DNA of 64,000 nucleotides from positions 186,001 through 250,000 of the forward strand of contig SEMN01000622.1 of the NCBI GenBank assembly GCA_005408345.1. Reading direction: 5' to 3'. This stretch comes from Macquaria australasica (Eukaryota > Chordata > Actinopteri > Centrarchiformes > Percichthyidae). A program made the translations under genes and the position numbers. This document shows positions 35,791 through 48,575 of this stretch, in pieces (positions within the stretch are counted from its first letter, which is position 1; every line of letters begins with the position of its first letter). Under the pieces are notes generated by a model. That model was not told the origin of the DNA. It saw nothing but the letters and a program-made list of their open reading frames with translations, and made no database searches.

Positions 35791-36103
35791 CCAGATCTTC
35801 ATTAGAGACCTGTTCTTCACCATCATCAGGAGGATATTATATGAAATAAATGTATTTCCTAAAAATTCTTCAAGCCCCCTTTTTAATTAATCTCGCCTGA
35901 TTGTAACAGAGCTCAGATAATTCAAATCTATCCATGTTTTACCACCAACACATTTACAGAACTTAGCCACTGCAACAAAAGGTCCTTAGATTGTTACCAC
36001 AGCTGTACGTGTTGTGGCCATTTTTCATGGTGCCACTGCCAGCAGAAAGCAATTACTATATATCTCTTGAACAGTCTGTAAAATGAATTGCTTTCATAAC
36101 CAG

Positions 36104-36690
36104 CAGTGACGTGCAGTCAGGGGAGGCAGGTGAGGCACTATAAAAAAAACTAACAATACTAACAATGATAAGAGAAAATCAATCTGTCCACTTGACTCTT
36201 CTATAAATTTGTTTTCTGTATGATTTCAACATTTCTATGGTCAAAATCGCTAAATTTACGCATTTCCTGTTCAAATCCATGGGAGAAGGGCGAGGTGAGG
36301 CAGCGATGAACTGTGCCTCACCTGACGGCGCTGTGCTACACACACTGACTGACGCAGGCAGTTGGCGCATGCCCATTGCCGTCTCTCTTTATATCGCCAA
36401 TATACCTGTTTGATTACACATGTACTACACATGCTGACGTTCCACAGTCTAAGATATTTAATGAATGTGTGTGACATATTTAGTCTTTCTGATCGGCCAT
36501 AAATGCGCTGTGAAAATGCACAGGGTGAGGCAGAAAGTACCGTGCCGCACTGATAGGGGGCAGTGCTGAGCCCCATAGGCACAATGGGGAACATTGAAAT
36601 ATAAGCTTCTATTTTGGGTTCATATATTTTTACATCCGACTCCAGAGGAGTCAGTGCCTCGCCAGTCATGAACCTCACCGCACGTCACTG
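36104..36690. mobile_element. hAT-type miniature element, 587 bp, with near-perfect 8-bp target duplications
   Basis: The termini are inverted: CAGTGACGTGCAGT at the left against CAGTGACGTGCGGT read from the right end. The CAGNG-type end is typical of hAT transposons. The flanks are ataaccag (36096-36103) and ctaaccag (36691-36698), seven of eight identical, fitting the 8-bp hAT duplication. It has no transposase domain. A 135-residue minus-strand frame covers most of it but shows no known motif and is probably incidental. Confidence 0.8.
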
Positions 36691-37389
36691 CTAACCAGGT
36701 ATACCATAATGCCATGAAAGGGTGAATCTGGTCATTTTGTATAAAGTACAATGAAACTCAGTGATAACAGTGTCTTCTTCTGCTGTGACTGTTTGGCCTT
36801 TATGATGAAATGGCTCTCTGTGAAAGGAGATATCTTCTTTTACTGTGGATATTTTTGTCACAATGAATACATTTCAATGTTTATTTTACTTTTATTATTT
36901 TGTTTAATACAAATGGTTTGTCCTGAAACAGGGAACATCATTTCATTAATGTAACTATGGAATTAAATTCTACAAATATTCAATATAGCTTGAAATGAAA
37001 TGATAATCCTTGTGCCGGTTATCATTTTAACTATAAAGATCTTTAGGAGCATTAAAACCAAATGTGCCCCCACTGCTAGAGCAACATAGCAACACACACA
37101 CCCACACGGGCACACACAATAATCAGATGTGTGGCCAGTGGATTATGTTTTTTCAGTTCAATCAAATCGGTTCACAGCACCTCGCACTACCAATTTCTAA
37201 ACCTAGGCACATACACATTGCCCACATTCTAGCTAAACATCCATTTAGCTCGTCCTGAGTACTGCAGTACTGAGACAGAAATACACAGACTTTGACAGGA
37301 TAGTTAAATACGAGAAAATAAACGTATTTACTTTCTTGCAAAGAGTTAGATGAAAAGATCCATACCACGTTTGTATGTCTAAATATGAA

Positions 37390-37810
37390 GGAGGGAAATG
37401 GTTAATTTAGCTTACCATGAAGACTGGAAACGGGGGGAAAGCTAGCTCAGGTCTGTTCAACGGTAACAAAATCACCACTAAATCTGATTATTAACACGTC
37501 ACATCTCATTTGTTTGATTCGTATAAAAACCTGTGTGTAAAAACAACAAGTTGCGGGACTATTTCTTGGTGGGTAGCAGTACTGGAGTCGCCCCTTGTTT
37601 CCTGGCAACCTCATGTTGAGCTATAAATGTGCTGGTAGGTGGATTTTGTTCTGCTGTTTCTGCCTGTTTTCAGTCTTTATGCTAAGCTAAGCTAACCAGC
37701 TGCTGGCTGTCGCTTCATATTTATCCTACAGACATGAGAGTGGCATTGATCTTCTTATCTAACTCTTGTCAAGAAAGTAAATGAGCAGAATGTTGAACTA
37801 TTCCCTTAAA
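37390..37810 (+). repeat. Dispersed repeat, common teleost type
   Basis: Phrases tttatgctaagctaagctaa, cagctgctggctgtcgcttc, atgagagtggcattgatctt and tgttgaactattccctta occur in the order known from an abundant percomorph repeat. Non-coding. Confidence 0.65.
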
Positions 37811-37814
37811 CCTT

Positions 37815-39789
37815 TTATACATTTCCATGGTGTTTAGGGGTAGCTATGAGGTACGTAGCTGAATCTTAAGAAGTACAAGACGAAGAAGAGGAGGAGAAGA
37901 AAACACACCTGTAATGGGCAGTATAGATTTGTAAAACAATATGCTGGCTACATGTTCGTGTCTTACATATTTCACCGGAATCCAGGCCAACTCTTTGTGG
38001 TGGGTGTTATTCTTGTGATAATCTTTTGGTCTTTTCGTTCTGCCCCTGACATAATGAGGTCAGAGGTCAAGCTCAGCAACAGAGAAACGTCCCTGGAGAT
38101 GGCAGGGATTCAGTATCTTGTTCAAGCTCATTTCAGTAGGGCAGATGTTTGATCCCAGGCCTTATGGACAAGGGCTAGCAACATATTGTAAATCCTCATC
38201 TCACAGGCAACAGGTCTTTTATCTATTGTTTGTTGGTCCCAGCCTATAATGTGTGCTTCACTGTAAGTAAACCTAATATTACGAGCATGTAATGAAACTT
38301 GACCCTGTTTCCATATAATGTTTACCTGACTGTTGTCCTTATTGCTCCTGTCTGTCTCAATGCACTTCTTGCTTTGTCGAATCAATATAACATTGCTTTA
38401 TGTTGTGGGGAATTTTTCAGTACTTCTCTCACTTCCCTTCCCTTCCCTTTACTGTCTGTTTAGCTGATCTACTCAGTTCTGCAGTCACCGTATAAGATGT
38501 CGTCATTAAGAGCATTAGGATGTCTCTTCCTGCCTCCACACTGCTCCATTCCCTTTTTCCACTCGACGCTTCTTCTTTAGGCCCGTCTTTTTCTCCCTCA
38601 CATCAGCCTGCCCTTATTTAATCCAGCTCTTTCCATCTTTAACCGTGTTTATTTGAAAGCAGCAGACTGTGGAGTGCAAATTACATCCTGACACCTCCAG
38701 TTAGCCCTCGTCCCACACTCTTCTTTTCACTGGGTACATCAGGCCGCAGCCTCTGTGCTTTTTCTTAGGAAAGAACATGTAGGTGTTCTATAAACTGCAC
38801 TTTTTATTAGAAATATAACCCATGGAATTTTTTTGATTCTTAGTGATGATGGGTCCTTGATTTCAGACAGAGGTAGACACTTTTCCAACTGGCAATCGTC
38901 CATTTGGCAGTCTGGACTTACTGCCAGTGGTGGATTTTGTATCCAGCTAGCTAATTAAGCTAATGTTAGCTCGTTGAGTTGGTTGAACTGCTGTCTGGCT
39001 GACGTTTTATTGCTTCCAGCTGACTCGTTTTTACACAACATCCTCACCAGTAGATGATCCACACAGAGGACGTGGAAATAAAGAAGTAACATTGTTCTTG
39101 TGTTGCAGTGTAGCGCTAGTTAGTCCTAGTTTAGTATGATTTTTTTTTTTAAAAGTAAAGATCAGACTGTTAATTTGTTCTAACATAATCTCTGTTTGGC
39201 TGCTTACTTACTTGTATTTTCAAACTATTTTCAACTTTAACATTAACCAATGTGTTTGGCATATAGCTGTGGTGCTCGTGAATGGGGCTTTAACCTGTAA
39301 CCCCACAAACTAATGTAGTTAGTTAATGATGTGCTTCTTGGCTTGGAAGTAATGCTCAGTTAGGTAGTAAGATAGTTAGCCGGACATGCTAACAATTGCA
39401 ATTTAATAACTTAAACTGAAATATACTTTTGCTCACACGTTTTTGGTTGCACTTTTGTCCATGCTGGTACAATAATTAGTGACGTAGTTTGTAATTCTTC
39501 TTTCTTTCTAACTATCAAGATGAATGTATGTAAATCAGGATGGTTGTAATGTACTAACATGCCATGCTATGCTATTTTTAGATTCCCTTGGCAGAAAAGG
39601 GTTAAACAGGATAAAATGTTATCAAAAAACTGACTGCTGCCAGCATAGATTCCTCATTTCATGTATTGCAGAATACTGTTTCAGTTTCTTCAGTTTTGTG
39701 TCCTCAATCACTGGATCCCACCCCCGAGTCTGAGGCAACAGCATAGTTCTTAAACTCTGCTAGGAAGACTTGCATCACATCAATGTTGA

Positions 39790-39834
<45 letters not shown>

Positions 39835-40270
39835 CGTGTTGCTTGTGTAACAGAAACCACAGCCTGTGTTTGTTAACGGACTGACCAGATGTGATAAAGG
39901 AAGAAACTGCAAAAATGCCTCTCTACATACTGTAGATAAAAGCCACTCACAATATTCCATGTATATAGTGCAGATCACGACTCCACATGCAGAATAAGCA
40001 GTTTAAAATCATTTTATTCTGCAAAAAATAAATTGAGCTTCTTATATTGTAGGAGCTTCTTTACTGCACTTTAATTTAACTTAACTTACTTAAAGTCAGG
40101 TCTTAAGAATGCTTAATGTTGAAAGTACCTTAAAGTGTGTCTGAGAACATCTTGAACATAGATTTGTTCCTTAAGACAAAAACAACCTATGTTCAAAATG
40201 GGTTGTCAGCTCCTGTCAGCTGATACTGCTCACCCTGAATAGACAGCTGAGATACAAATGTGTTAAATTG
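37815..40270. other. Intergenic, no gene seen
   Basis: It holds a (GT)n tract at 39792-39832. The stretch 38490-38700 is non-repetitive. No exon was recognised. Confidence 0.45.
39792..39832. repeat. (GT)n microsatellite, 41 bp
   Basis: Uninterrupted GT run. Confidence 0.97.
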
Positions 40271-40279
40271 TTGTTGTCA

Positions 40280-40985
40280 TTGCTCCTGTTTCTGAGCGGC
40301 ATGGCTCCATGGATGGCAATGTCGGTTGGTCCACCACTTTGGTCCATATCTCAACAATTACTGGATGGATTGCCTTGAAATCTTGTACAGACATTCATGG
40401 TCCCCAGAGAATGAACCCTACAGACTTTGGTGATCCCCTGACTATTCCTCTAGTGCCACCATGAGGTTGACATTTGTGTTTTAGAGTGAAAACCTTGAAA
40501 ACCATTGGATAGATTGCTATGAAATTTGCTAGATATTCAAGGTCCCTTGTGGATGAACCCTAAAGTCTTTGGTGATCATCTAACTTTGCCTCTAGCACCA
40601 CCGTGAGGTTGACAGTTTTTTTTTGTTAAAAAATCTCTACAGAGATTCAGAGTCCCCAGACAATCATTCATGATTACTTTTGACTTTTCATCAAGCTCCA
40701 TCATCAGGTCAATATTTCAGTTTGTCCTATATTTTGTTTTATGACCATACCTGCAAATGACATTAGCTTTGCAGGTTTTGTAATTTGTATTTAGTGCTAA
40801 TTAGCAAATGTTATCATGCTAATACATGTAAATAAACTAAGATGGTGAACAGTGTGTACATTATACCTGCTAAACATCACCATGCTAGCATTATCATTGT
40901 GAGCATGATAGCATGCTGATGTGACGTTTATCTCAAAGCACCACTATGCCAGTACAGCCTCACAGAGCTACAACCATGGCTGTAG
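40280..40985 (-). repeat. Dispersed repeat family A, copy 4 (long, inverted)
   Basis: On the plus strand it runs from ggatggcaatgtcggttggt through ccatgaggttgacatttgtg and gccttgaaatcttgtacag to gctagcattatcattgtgag. This is the reverse complement of the 60690-61105 and 35365 type. At about 700 bp it is the longest copy here and contains duplicated internal modules. Confidence 0.8.
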
Positions 40986-41274
40986 ACTCTTAAACTGGAC
41001 AGTCAGACGTCAGACTGGAGGTCAGCTGGTGTAGACAGTCTGACAAGCAAGAGGTTATTTTGGATGACTCTGAATTATGCAGAATGTTGTTCTAACAGAG
41101 ATAAGACAATAACAACCATACCTCTCTGCCATTTACATGTTGTAATGAACTTTACAAATAGGTAACATGCTTTTCCTCAAATATCCTGGATATGCAGGTT
41201 TTACAATGACAGTTTGAATGTATGTATGTCCCCCCCCCCAGGTTTTATCTTTGTTGCAACATAATCTTCCTTTT

Positions 41275-41540
41275 AAACACACCAGGATGTGGCTACTGAG
41301 CCAGTTAGCAAATGCTCGACTTCCTGCGACAGTCACTTGTTCACTTTGGCTCACTGCTGTTTCATGCTGGGCAGGGCAGCATACACTCAGCTTGTGTGAG
41401 TGGGTTTGCAGGAAACAGCTGCCTGTAGGGTTTCATATGCGGGGGCAGATGAGAGCCCTGATACTCAACCCTACAGACTATGTGTGGGCCAGAAAACCAA
41501 AACAATTAACTAAAAGCAGCTAAACGGCTAAATTAATGGC
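41275..41540 (+). repeat. Dispersed repeat family B, copy 3
   Basis: cagttagcaaatgctcgact, tttcatgctgggcagggcag and aaaccaaaacaattaactaa match the other family B copies, with more divergence. Confidence 0.65.
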
Positions 41541-41544
41541 TTTT

Positions 41545-43555
41545 TGTTGCTAAATGTATAAAAGATTTTGGCCAATGACTCAACCGGGGCATCTTTGTTT
41601 GTATTAAATGTAACCCTTGCCAAAATGTTAACCAAGATGATTTTAACACGTCAGCCACCAGAACCTGAGCCCAAACTGACGTGGCCGCAATTTTTTGATA
41701 TTTGATGAAAATAGATATTTGTAATATTGTTTGCAGTAAAACCATGGCAATGTTATATGAGAGAATATACAGTAGTATAAAAGGAAATGCAATGCAGTTT
41801 TGAGTGACTGGAGAATTTAATTCAAATAATCAAATCATGTTACAGAAAGTCAACATATTTCTGAACACGACAGAGATCTGACATCCTAATTGGGGGAACT
41901 TTTGTACATTTTCTTATTAAAACAAAAACATTTTTTGACTTAAAATGAACCACTCCACTGAACCACCCCACTGAATGTCCTGTATATAGAGTCAAATGAA
42001 TTCATTCCTCATCCTTCAGGCTTTAAATTATTAACAAAAGATGAACTGGCCACAAACAATGTCTTGGCTTTGCCTTGTTCCAAGATCTAAATGGATCTAA
42101 GCCATGCCTGGCTATAACAGAGGCACCAGAACAGTTTACAGTGGAAAACAAGCTCTTTGGCTGGCAGACTTTATCTTTGGTGATGCCACAGATGTAAAAA
42201 TTAAAACAGTGCTGATGGACGAGTAACCTTCAAGTTTGAATGCAAATGTAAGTTGGGCGCCAGATATGGCCAACAACCATTAGCCATTACTGTAGCCATT
42301 AAGAGACTGCTTCCCTTAAATCCAATACATTTGTAATGTTGTTTTTGCATTATGCCTAAAGACTGCTGAGATTTTATTTTTTTATTTATTTTCTGAGGCT
42401 TTGCGTAATAAGTCATAAAAAAACAGCAATAGACAAGCATTGAATCTGATGACCAGATAAAAACACCTTTACAAAGTAGGTAAACACACTCATAATCAGC
42501 ATTGTTCATTAATTTCATACTAAAGTCAAGTTTTGTAGCAGAAGATCCAAGTCATAATCAAGGTGCCAGTTGATGGGAGACTCAATAAGGGCATTACATA
42601 CACATTTGAAGATAGTATTTTTAGATTTAGATTCAAATGGTGCATTAGACGTACTCAGCTTCTGGAGTAGCACTTTATTAGTAGTATTACATTATTACAT
42701 TATTAGTCTGCATTCACCGGATGGATCACAAAGAAAAAAGGCCAAATTATTAACAAGGTAATGACAGGTTCACCCATAGCATGGGTGCATAATGTGCCCA
42801 TGTCACTTGGTTACAATTGAAAAATCATCCCATGTAATTTGTAATGTCCAGATTTGATTGTTAGCTTTGAATTCATTTTTTTTAAATTATATTCTACCAC
42901 TCACCACCTCAGTTGAGACAATTCAATAAACTCATTGTGGTGTGTACTGTATGTAATGAATATTATTTTCTAAGTCAATTTGTTGTTGATGATGATGATG
43001 GACACCTTATTACTGCGCAAACCACACTATCACTGGGATTAAAGGGCTCCCTTTGTACATATGATGGGTCAAATGGATAGAGGGACTGTAGAAGACAACT
43101 CAATTAAAGGACATTATGGGACAGCTGCCTCCCACAGCATCTCTAATTGAATGAGATGATGTTCATAGATAATATAAGATAGAGGATAAGATCAGCTTTG
43201 CTATCATTGTTGTATTAAAACAGACTAGAGGTCTATGATGGTTATAGACAGCCTGACCAACTGAACTCAATTTAGCAGACATAAAAGAGAAACGTCATCT
43301 GGGAATATTGAGAATACTAACACATCAAGCTGAAATTAATGCTGAACAATATTCATCTCCGATGATACAGGTTTTAAAGCTGTAGAAATATAATAATACA
43401 AGTGTCAGTGAAATGTCAATAAATACAGCCATCATTCTTTTTATTATGTAACCTACACCTGTGCTTTCCTACTGTGACATGTCAACATACCGGTATGCAA
43501 CACATTTATTCTTATTTATAAAATATATAGAAATATAATGACAAAAGAATAAGAG
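41545..43555. other. Intergenic, no gene seen
   Basis: AT-rich sequence upstream of the gnao1 promoter. No exon or clear element was recognised. Confidence 0.45.
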
Positions 43556-43559
43556 CCCC

Positions 43560-43640
43560 ACCAGCAACTCTGTGAGGCTGTACAAAATGCTAATATGCTA
43601 TGCTAACGCTTACATGTTGATGTTTAGTAGGTAAACTTGA
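43560..43640 (+). repeat. Dispersed repeat family A, short fragment
   Basis: caactctgtgaggctgtaca, then aatgctaatatgctatgcta and gttgatgtttagtaggt, the 5' part of family A. Confidence 0.6.
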
Positions 43641-44224
43641 TCATGGATGGACGAACTGACCCACCTCCATATCTCCATGGCAACTGAGCAAACTCCATCA
43701 GCTGTTCAATACCACCGGATGTGGCTGAAAGCCCTGGAAAATTTCCAGGAAGAGGACCTTTATTGTAAAACAGTTTCCAAGACCAATAATGAACCTTCGA
43801 GGTCTGAACATTTACGTTTATGGATAAAACATTAATATTTATGGATGTAACATTAGACAATTAACAATATAACCCATTCATCAGACTGAATACTCTAACG
43901 ATATCTTCAAAGATGAACAGTGTGCTTACATGTCCTGTAATTGGCTGAGTCAAATACACACCTGTGACCGCATAACATTTAATCTAGATCACAATATCCA
44001 TCCGCTGACAGAAACGTCACCGCTCACGCACTTGACCGATACGTTTGCTGACCCAAAGCCTACAAATTCACTTTTTGTGGCTCTTGACCTCATTGGATAG
44101 GTACGTTATTATCAGTTACATAAAATATTTATTGAACACTCGCAGTTTTATTGCAACGGCGTTTTATAGTTATCTTCTCTCTGTTCAACATAAAGCCTAA
44201 TTTAAAAGTCTGTAAAGCACCACC

Positions 44225-44927
44225 AGGCTGCGCCACTGGGATCTCTCTCTCTCTCTCTCTCTCTCGCCTCCACCGCTCTGACGTCACCAACCTGCAATCG
44301 AACGAATGAACTAACGATCGACCGAGTCCCTACCGGAGCTACCGGGAGGCAGTAGCGTTACAGAGCGAGTCCCCGCCGCCGCCCCGGAGGAGCCAAACGG
44401 AGGAAGGTCCACTGTGAGCCGCCGTGCTGGAACCAGACGATGCGAGCGCAGCTCACCGCCGCCCAGTAACACAAACTATCGACGAGTGGAGAACAGGAGA
44501 ACCGTTACCGTGATTTAACGACAGAAACACAGAAGAGAGACGGACGGACGGACGGACAGACCACCACCGAGAAACACGCTTGAGAAACAGACGACTGCGG
44601 TGGCTACATCGTGTTGTTTTTGCGCTGTGGATCAAAGCGAGTGGATCCTTGATTTAAATGCTTTAACGGTGCCGTGCCCGCGGCTTGAGAGCGAGCGAGA
44701 GGGAGCTGCCCAGAGAGCGAAAGAAAGACACACGAGGATCATAGAGGGATCGAAGGCTTAGCACAGAAACGGAGGTAAATTAACCAAGGAAGAGAGAGAG
44801 AGAGAGAGAGAGGGGATTTGCAACCAGCGTTGTTTCCGCGCACACGTTTCATTGAATCCACCGTTTTACTGCCTTTTCTGCCGTGGATCCCGGAATCGGT
44901 AACGCTCTCAAGCTGTGTTCTCTAACC
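44225..44927 (+). promoter_or_regulatory. gnao1: gnao1 CpG-rich promoter and 5' leader
   Basis: Composition changes sharply from AT-rich to GC- and CpG-rich from about 44250 through coding exon 1. It contains a (CT)n tract at 44242-44265, a palindromic CRE, GC boxes (ccgccgccgccccgg near 44377-44391), a (GGAC)n run near 44540-44560 and an (AG)n run near 44788-44812. No TATA box was recognised. The transcription start is not determined. The leader is purine-rich just before the ATG at 44928. Confidence 0.7.
44279..44286. promoter_or_regulatory. Palindromic CRE (TGACGTCA)
   Basis: Perfect 8-bp cAMP response element, the binding site for CREB/ATF, about 640 bp upstream of the gnao1 start codon inside the CpG-rich block. 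The match is exact. Function in this gene is inferred. Confidence 0.6.
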
Positions 44928-45045
44928 ATGGGATGTACTCTGAGCGCAGAGGAGAGGGCGGCTCTGGACCGGAGCAAAGCCATCGAGAAAAACCTCAAGG
45001 AGGACGGTCTCACCGCGGCCAAAGATGTTAAACTGCTGCTGCTCG
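44928..45045 (+). CDS. gnao1: gnao1 coding exon 1
   Basis: It encodes the N-terminal helix and first beta strand, residues 1-39 plus the first base of Gly40, and ends at the donor gtaaga. MGC at the N-terminus gives dual lipidation. The helix binds G beta-gamma. Confidence 0.96.
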
Positions 45046-45635
45046 GTAAGAGACGCCGGTTTAATTCCCCTACCGTAGGGCCTGTAGAGCCACGGCAGAG
45101 ACGTGAAACGCTTGGGGGCGGGGGGTGAAAGGTGTGGTGGTGGGGGGGCGTTTTGGTAAGACATGATCGTCACTGAAATAGTGGTGGAAATTAATAAAAA
45201 AAACACCTATCATCATATCAGCTAAAAAACCAACGTTATGAGCAAAAATCCAATATACGTGCGTGATTTTGCCGTATTACATCACTTTGAACCCACCTGC
45301 TAGAACAGGATTTTATCCATTAAACATATGCCAGGTGGGTATAATAGTATTCTGCAGGATCAGTCAGCACCTAGGTAAAAGGTGGGAACTCTGCAGATGG
45401 GTGCCACAAAAAAAAAAAAAAAAAATGGCAGTATGCAGCAATGGAGGGCCAAGCACAGGCAGGCAATGTTGGTTCATTGGTTTTGGGTGCGAGATTGATT
45501 CATTGATTCTTTGTGGGAAAGAAAGTAGCCAGTAAGTGTTTAATCTATTTGACTAAGTTAAAAGGTGGAGGATGGAGGGAGGGACTAAAAAAAGGATGTT
45601 GAGGTTTTTAAGAGGCTGATTCTCCCTTTCTTGCA

Positions 45636-45668
<33 letters not shown>

Positions 45669-45704
45669 CCACCCCCTCCTCTCTCTCACTCTGTCTCCCT
45701 CTTG

Positions 45705-45737
<33 letters not shown>

Positions 45738-45828
45738 GCACACATACACCCTGTTTACATTGTCTTCTTGTCTCTTATCCCTCAGGGGCTGGAGAGTCAG
45801 GGAAAAGCACCATCGTCAAACAGATGAA
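44928..45828 (+). CDS. gnao1: G protein alpha-o subunit, 5' part (coding exons 1 and 2)
   Basis: Coding exons 44928-45045 (118 nt) and 45786-45828 (43 nt) join in phase to give MGCTLSAEERAALDRSKAIE, KNLKEDGLTAAKDVKLLLLG and AGESGKSTIVKQM. Gly2 and Cys3 are the myristoylation and palmitoylation sites that hold Gao on the plasma membrane. Residues 40-48 (GAGESGKST) are the P-loop that binds GTP phosphates. The sequence is nearly identical to human Gao, with Asp for Glu at 14 and Leu-Thr for Ile-Ser at 28-29. Exon lengths match those I recall for human GNAO1. The context tctaaccATGG is a good Kozak match. The remaining exons lie beyond the window. Teleosts may carry two co-orthologues, and I cannot tell which this is. 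Confidence 0.95.
45046..45785 (+). other. gnao1: gnao1 intron 1 (740 bp)
   Basis: It contains G-rich sequence just after the donor, an A-run at about 45409-45424, and a compound (CT)n/(CA)n tract at 45640-45737 that serves as the polypyrimidine tract region ahead of exon 2. Confidence 0.85.
45640..45737. repeat. Compound (CT)n-(CA)n microsatellite before gnao1 exon 2
   Basis: tctctctcttt-interrupted CT runs pass into cacacacacacacacacgca. The end of the run lies about 50 bp from the acceptor at 45785. Confidence 0.9.
45786..45828 (+). CDS. gnao1: gnao1 coding exon 2 (P-loop)
   Basis: A 43-nt exon after a long CT/AC-rich tract and ccctcag. It encodes GAGESGKSTIVKQM with the catalytic Lys46 and Ser47, and ends two bases into a Lys codon at the perfect donor gtaagt. 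This short exon is easily missed by gene finders. Confidence 0.95.
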
Positions 45829-46791
45829 GTAAGTCTCCAATAAGCACGGTCTAATAACCCTATAGTGTGTACGTGTGTCCCTCTCTCACTCTTTCTCTCT
45901 GTCTCTCACACAAAATGAGTCTGTAGCTCTAACTTGATAGCACCTTGATTTTGTGTCATGTTTCCATCTTGGAAAAGCCTGACTGTTGACCCCTGACCTC
46001 AACCCTAACTGGCCAAACGCCTGACCAGGCGTCTCTCTTTCAACCCTCCGTCAAACATCTGATGTCACTCTGTGTGGGTGGAAAGATGTACCAAATTGTG
46101 TGTGGGGAAAAAATAATGTAGGTGCAGTGATTTACTGTACTGCTGTGTATGCATGGGGTTGCTACATCATATAATAAGGGCTGTTATAAAATATGTTACA
46201 TGCACTTCACTTCAGTCCAATGATAATATCAATAGCATTTGTTGAACTGGTAGCTTTCCTGCACAAGCTTGCATTAGTTTAATGGTTCAGATTTGAGGTG
46301 TGGCCATGTCACCAGACTTGGCTAAAATAAGTCCTGGATCAACTTTAAGTAATTATGTTAACATCAATTTAAACTCACTTGGTTTTAGTATTAGTAAAGG
46401 GGTTTTGGACAGGGGCAATCTTTAATTGATATCATGTAGTTGTGGGATATGAATGCCTGTGGGCAGGATAAGACCGCTTCAGATCTACCTTGATTTCCTC
46501 CTTCACGTCAATGATTCTGTGATCTCAGGTGCAGAGGTAACCTCCAATCACACACTTGTGCATCTGCTGTTCACTGTAATGCTGCTGAAATTGTACACAT
46601 TGTGGGTTTTGTATTAAAAGCTATAGAGTGGTTAGATTGTGTAGACAGCAAGAGATTAAATATTTTTCACCTAGCTTAACAAAAAATGTCTGTTAATATT
46701 CCCACACAAGTGACGACTACTCTCTTCAGGACTTAAACAGTGAGTTTTAATGACCAGATCCTACAGGGCTACTGTATAATACTATATTTAT

Positions 46792-47085
46792 AGAGCTGAA
46801 ACAATTAATCCATTAAATTGTTAGTTGATCGGCTGAAAATTAATCAGCAGCTCTTTTGATAATCAATTCATTGATTAAGTCGTGTATTCTAGCAAAAATA
46901 CCCAGCTTTTTAAATGTGAGGATTTTCTGCTTTTATCTGTCTTATATATCATTGGAAGCTGAATATCTTTGGGTTTTGGATTGTTGGTCGCACAAAACAA
47001 GACATTTTAAGACATTACCTTGGGCTTCAGGAAATTGTAACTGGCATTTTATCGACCATTAATTGAGAAATTATTACCATTAATA
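46792..47085 (+). repeat. Dispersed repeat family D, copy 2
   Basis: It begins gagctgaaacaattaatcca and contains tgtgaggattttctgctttt and aagacattaccttgggcttc, the inverse orientation of 26120-26356. Common in teleosts. Confidence 0.7.
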
Positions 47086-47752
47086 ATCGTTAATTGCATT
47101 AATTTCCTAATATTTTTTTATCCCAAAATATTAAAGAGCTACTTTTTCTTATGGCACCATCAGCTGTGGCCTGTAATACCTTTATGTAAATACCACGTAG
47201 CCTGTTGGCCGTGTCTATGAAGGCCTACTTACTAACCAGGGGTCAGTCCAATATAGCTCAGATAAAATACCACCACAGTACTCCTGTAGGGACGTAACGT
47301 GTACCTGTAGTACTTAGCAGTGAGTTTAGTGACTTAATTAAAGCTGTCTCCTTTTTTTTCTCCTATGGTATCATTATAATGTCCTTATAATACTCCTATA
47401 GGGATCTGTGGGGCTTAGTGCAGAGTTCCTTGCAAATGTATTATACTTTAATAGTATTTATGTATTTATTATTTTACTATAGTTTCTGTTTTTAAGGTTT
47501 CCCCCCATTATCTCATTTTATCTGTAATCCAGTCATGACATATGGTTTTCTTCAATCTCCTCTGCTGCGTCATTTTACAGATGGCCGAGTGCGTTTGAGC
47601 CAATAATAGGCTTTGGCTGTGGTCGTATAGTGACATATCACATGAGGACATGATTCAGTGGATCCAGATGAGCCTGTTTCTCAGCTGTTAAGGGTCCTTC
47701 CAGTAGCACAGCACATTCTGCACACTGACTGACCAATGCTCCCACTGGGTTC

Positions 47753-47757
<5 letters not shown>

Positions 47758-47840
<83 letters not shown>
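47758..47840. repeat. (AT)n microsatellite, 83 bp
   Basis: Perfect AT alternation with no interruption. Confidence 0.98.
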
Positions 47841-47843
<3 letters not shown>

Positions 47844-48565
47844 GGCCATAACCTTTTAGAGCAACTGAATTCACTGAACGCATTGGACTGTTGTAAATCA
47901 CACATTTCTGTGACTTGGAGTGATGCAAATGAATGTTAATAGGTGGTTGTGTTAGTCCATATAGGTGTAAGCCTATTGTGCTAATATTGCAGACATTATA
48001 GGAGGTGAACCATAGGGTTATTGCTTATTGTTATATACCAGAGACACACGTTATGGGTGTATGAGATTACTATTAAATTAATTTTCCAGTATTTCTTGAC
48101 AGGAAGAGAGCCAGTTTCCTTTCAGCTGGCTCACACCACGCTCACTTCTTTCAATCATTCCAGCCATGCCACCTCCATGTTTCTGTTGTCTGATTACAGT
48201 TTACAAGCTATTCTTGCTTATGCTAAAGCACGAGTTGATGCATCTACATCTGGCAGACAGCATCAGCATCGTATGTTAATTGTTAAAAAAAAAATTAATA
48301 CACACTGCATGCTTCTCAGGGGCCTTCTTTATAAGGTGTACTCACCATGAATGAGAAGCTTTACACCAGCCAGACATTGTCAAAGTGCCAAATACTGTAA
48401 ACGCAGGAGGGCCACCTTTCTGTTGGCAAAACTGCAAGAAAAACTTCTTCCAAACTGGCATAATTGCTTGAGTGGATGAATATTTTTCACAATATATACT
48501 AGTGTTTGTATTTCTTTACAAAGGGCATCTGATATTATAGAGAGGGAGGCTGCTTTTCAAGTGGT

Positions 48566-48575
48566 GGACAGCGCC
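48566..48575 (+). promoter_or_regulatory. Possible RE1/NRSF right half-site
   Basis: GGACAGCGCC matches the right half of the REST-binding RE1 consensus exactly. The left half is not conserved apart from ttca at an off-consensus spacing. It lies in intron 2 of gnao1, a neuronal gene. Confidence 0.25.

Noticed and set aside
36271..36678. 135-codon minus-strand frame
   Set aside because: It lies wholly inside the hAT-type element and has no transposase motif. Treated as part of the element.
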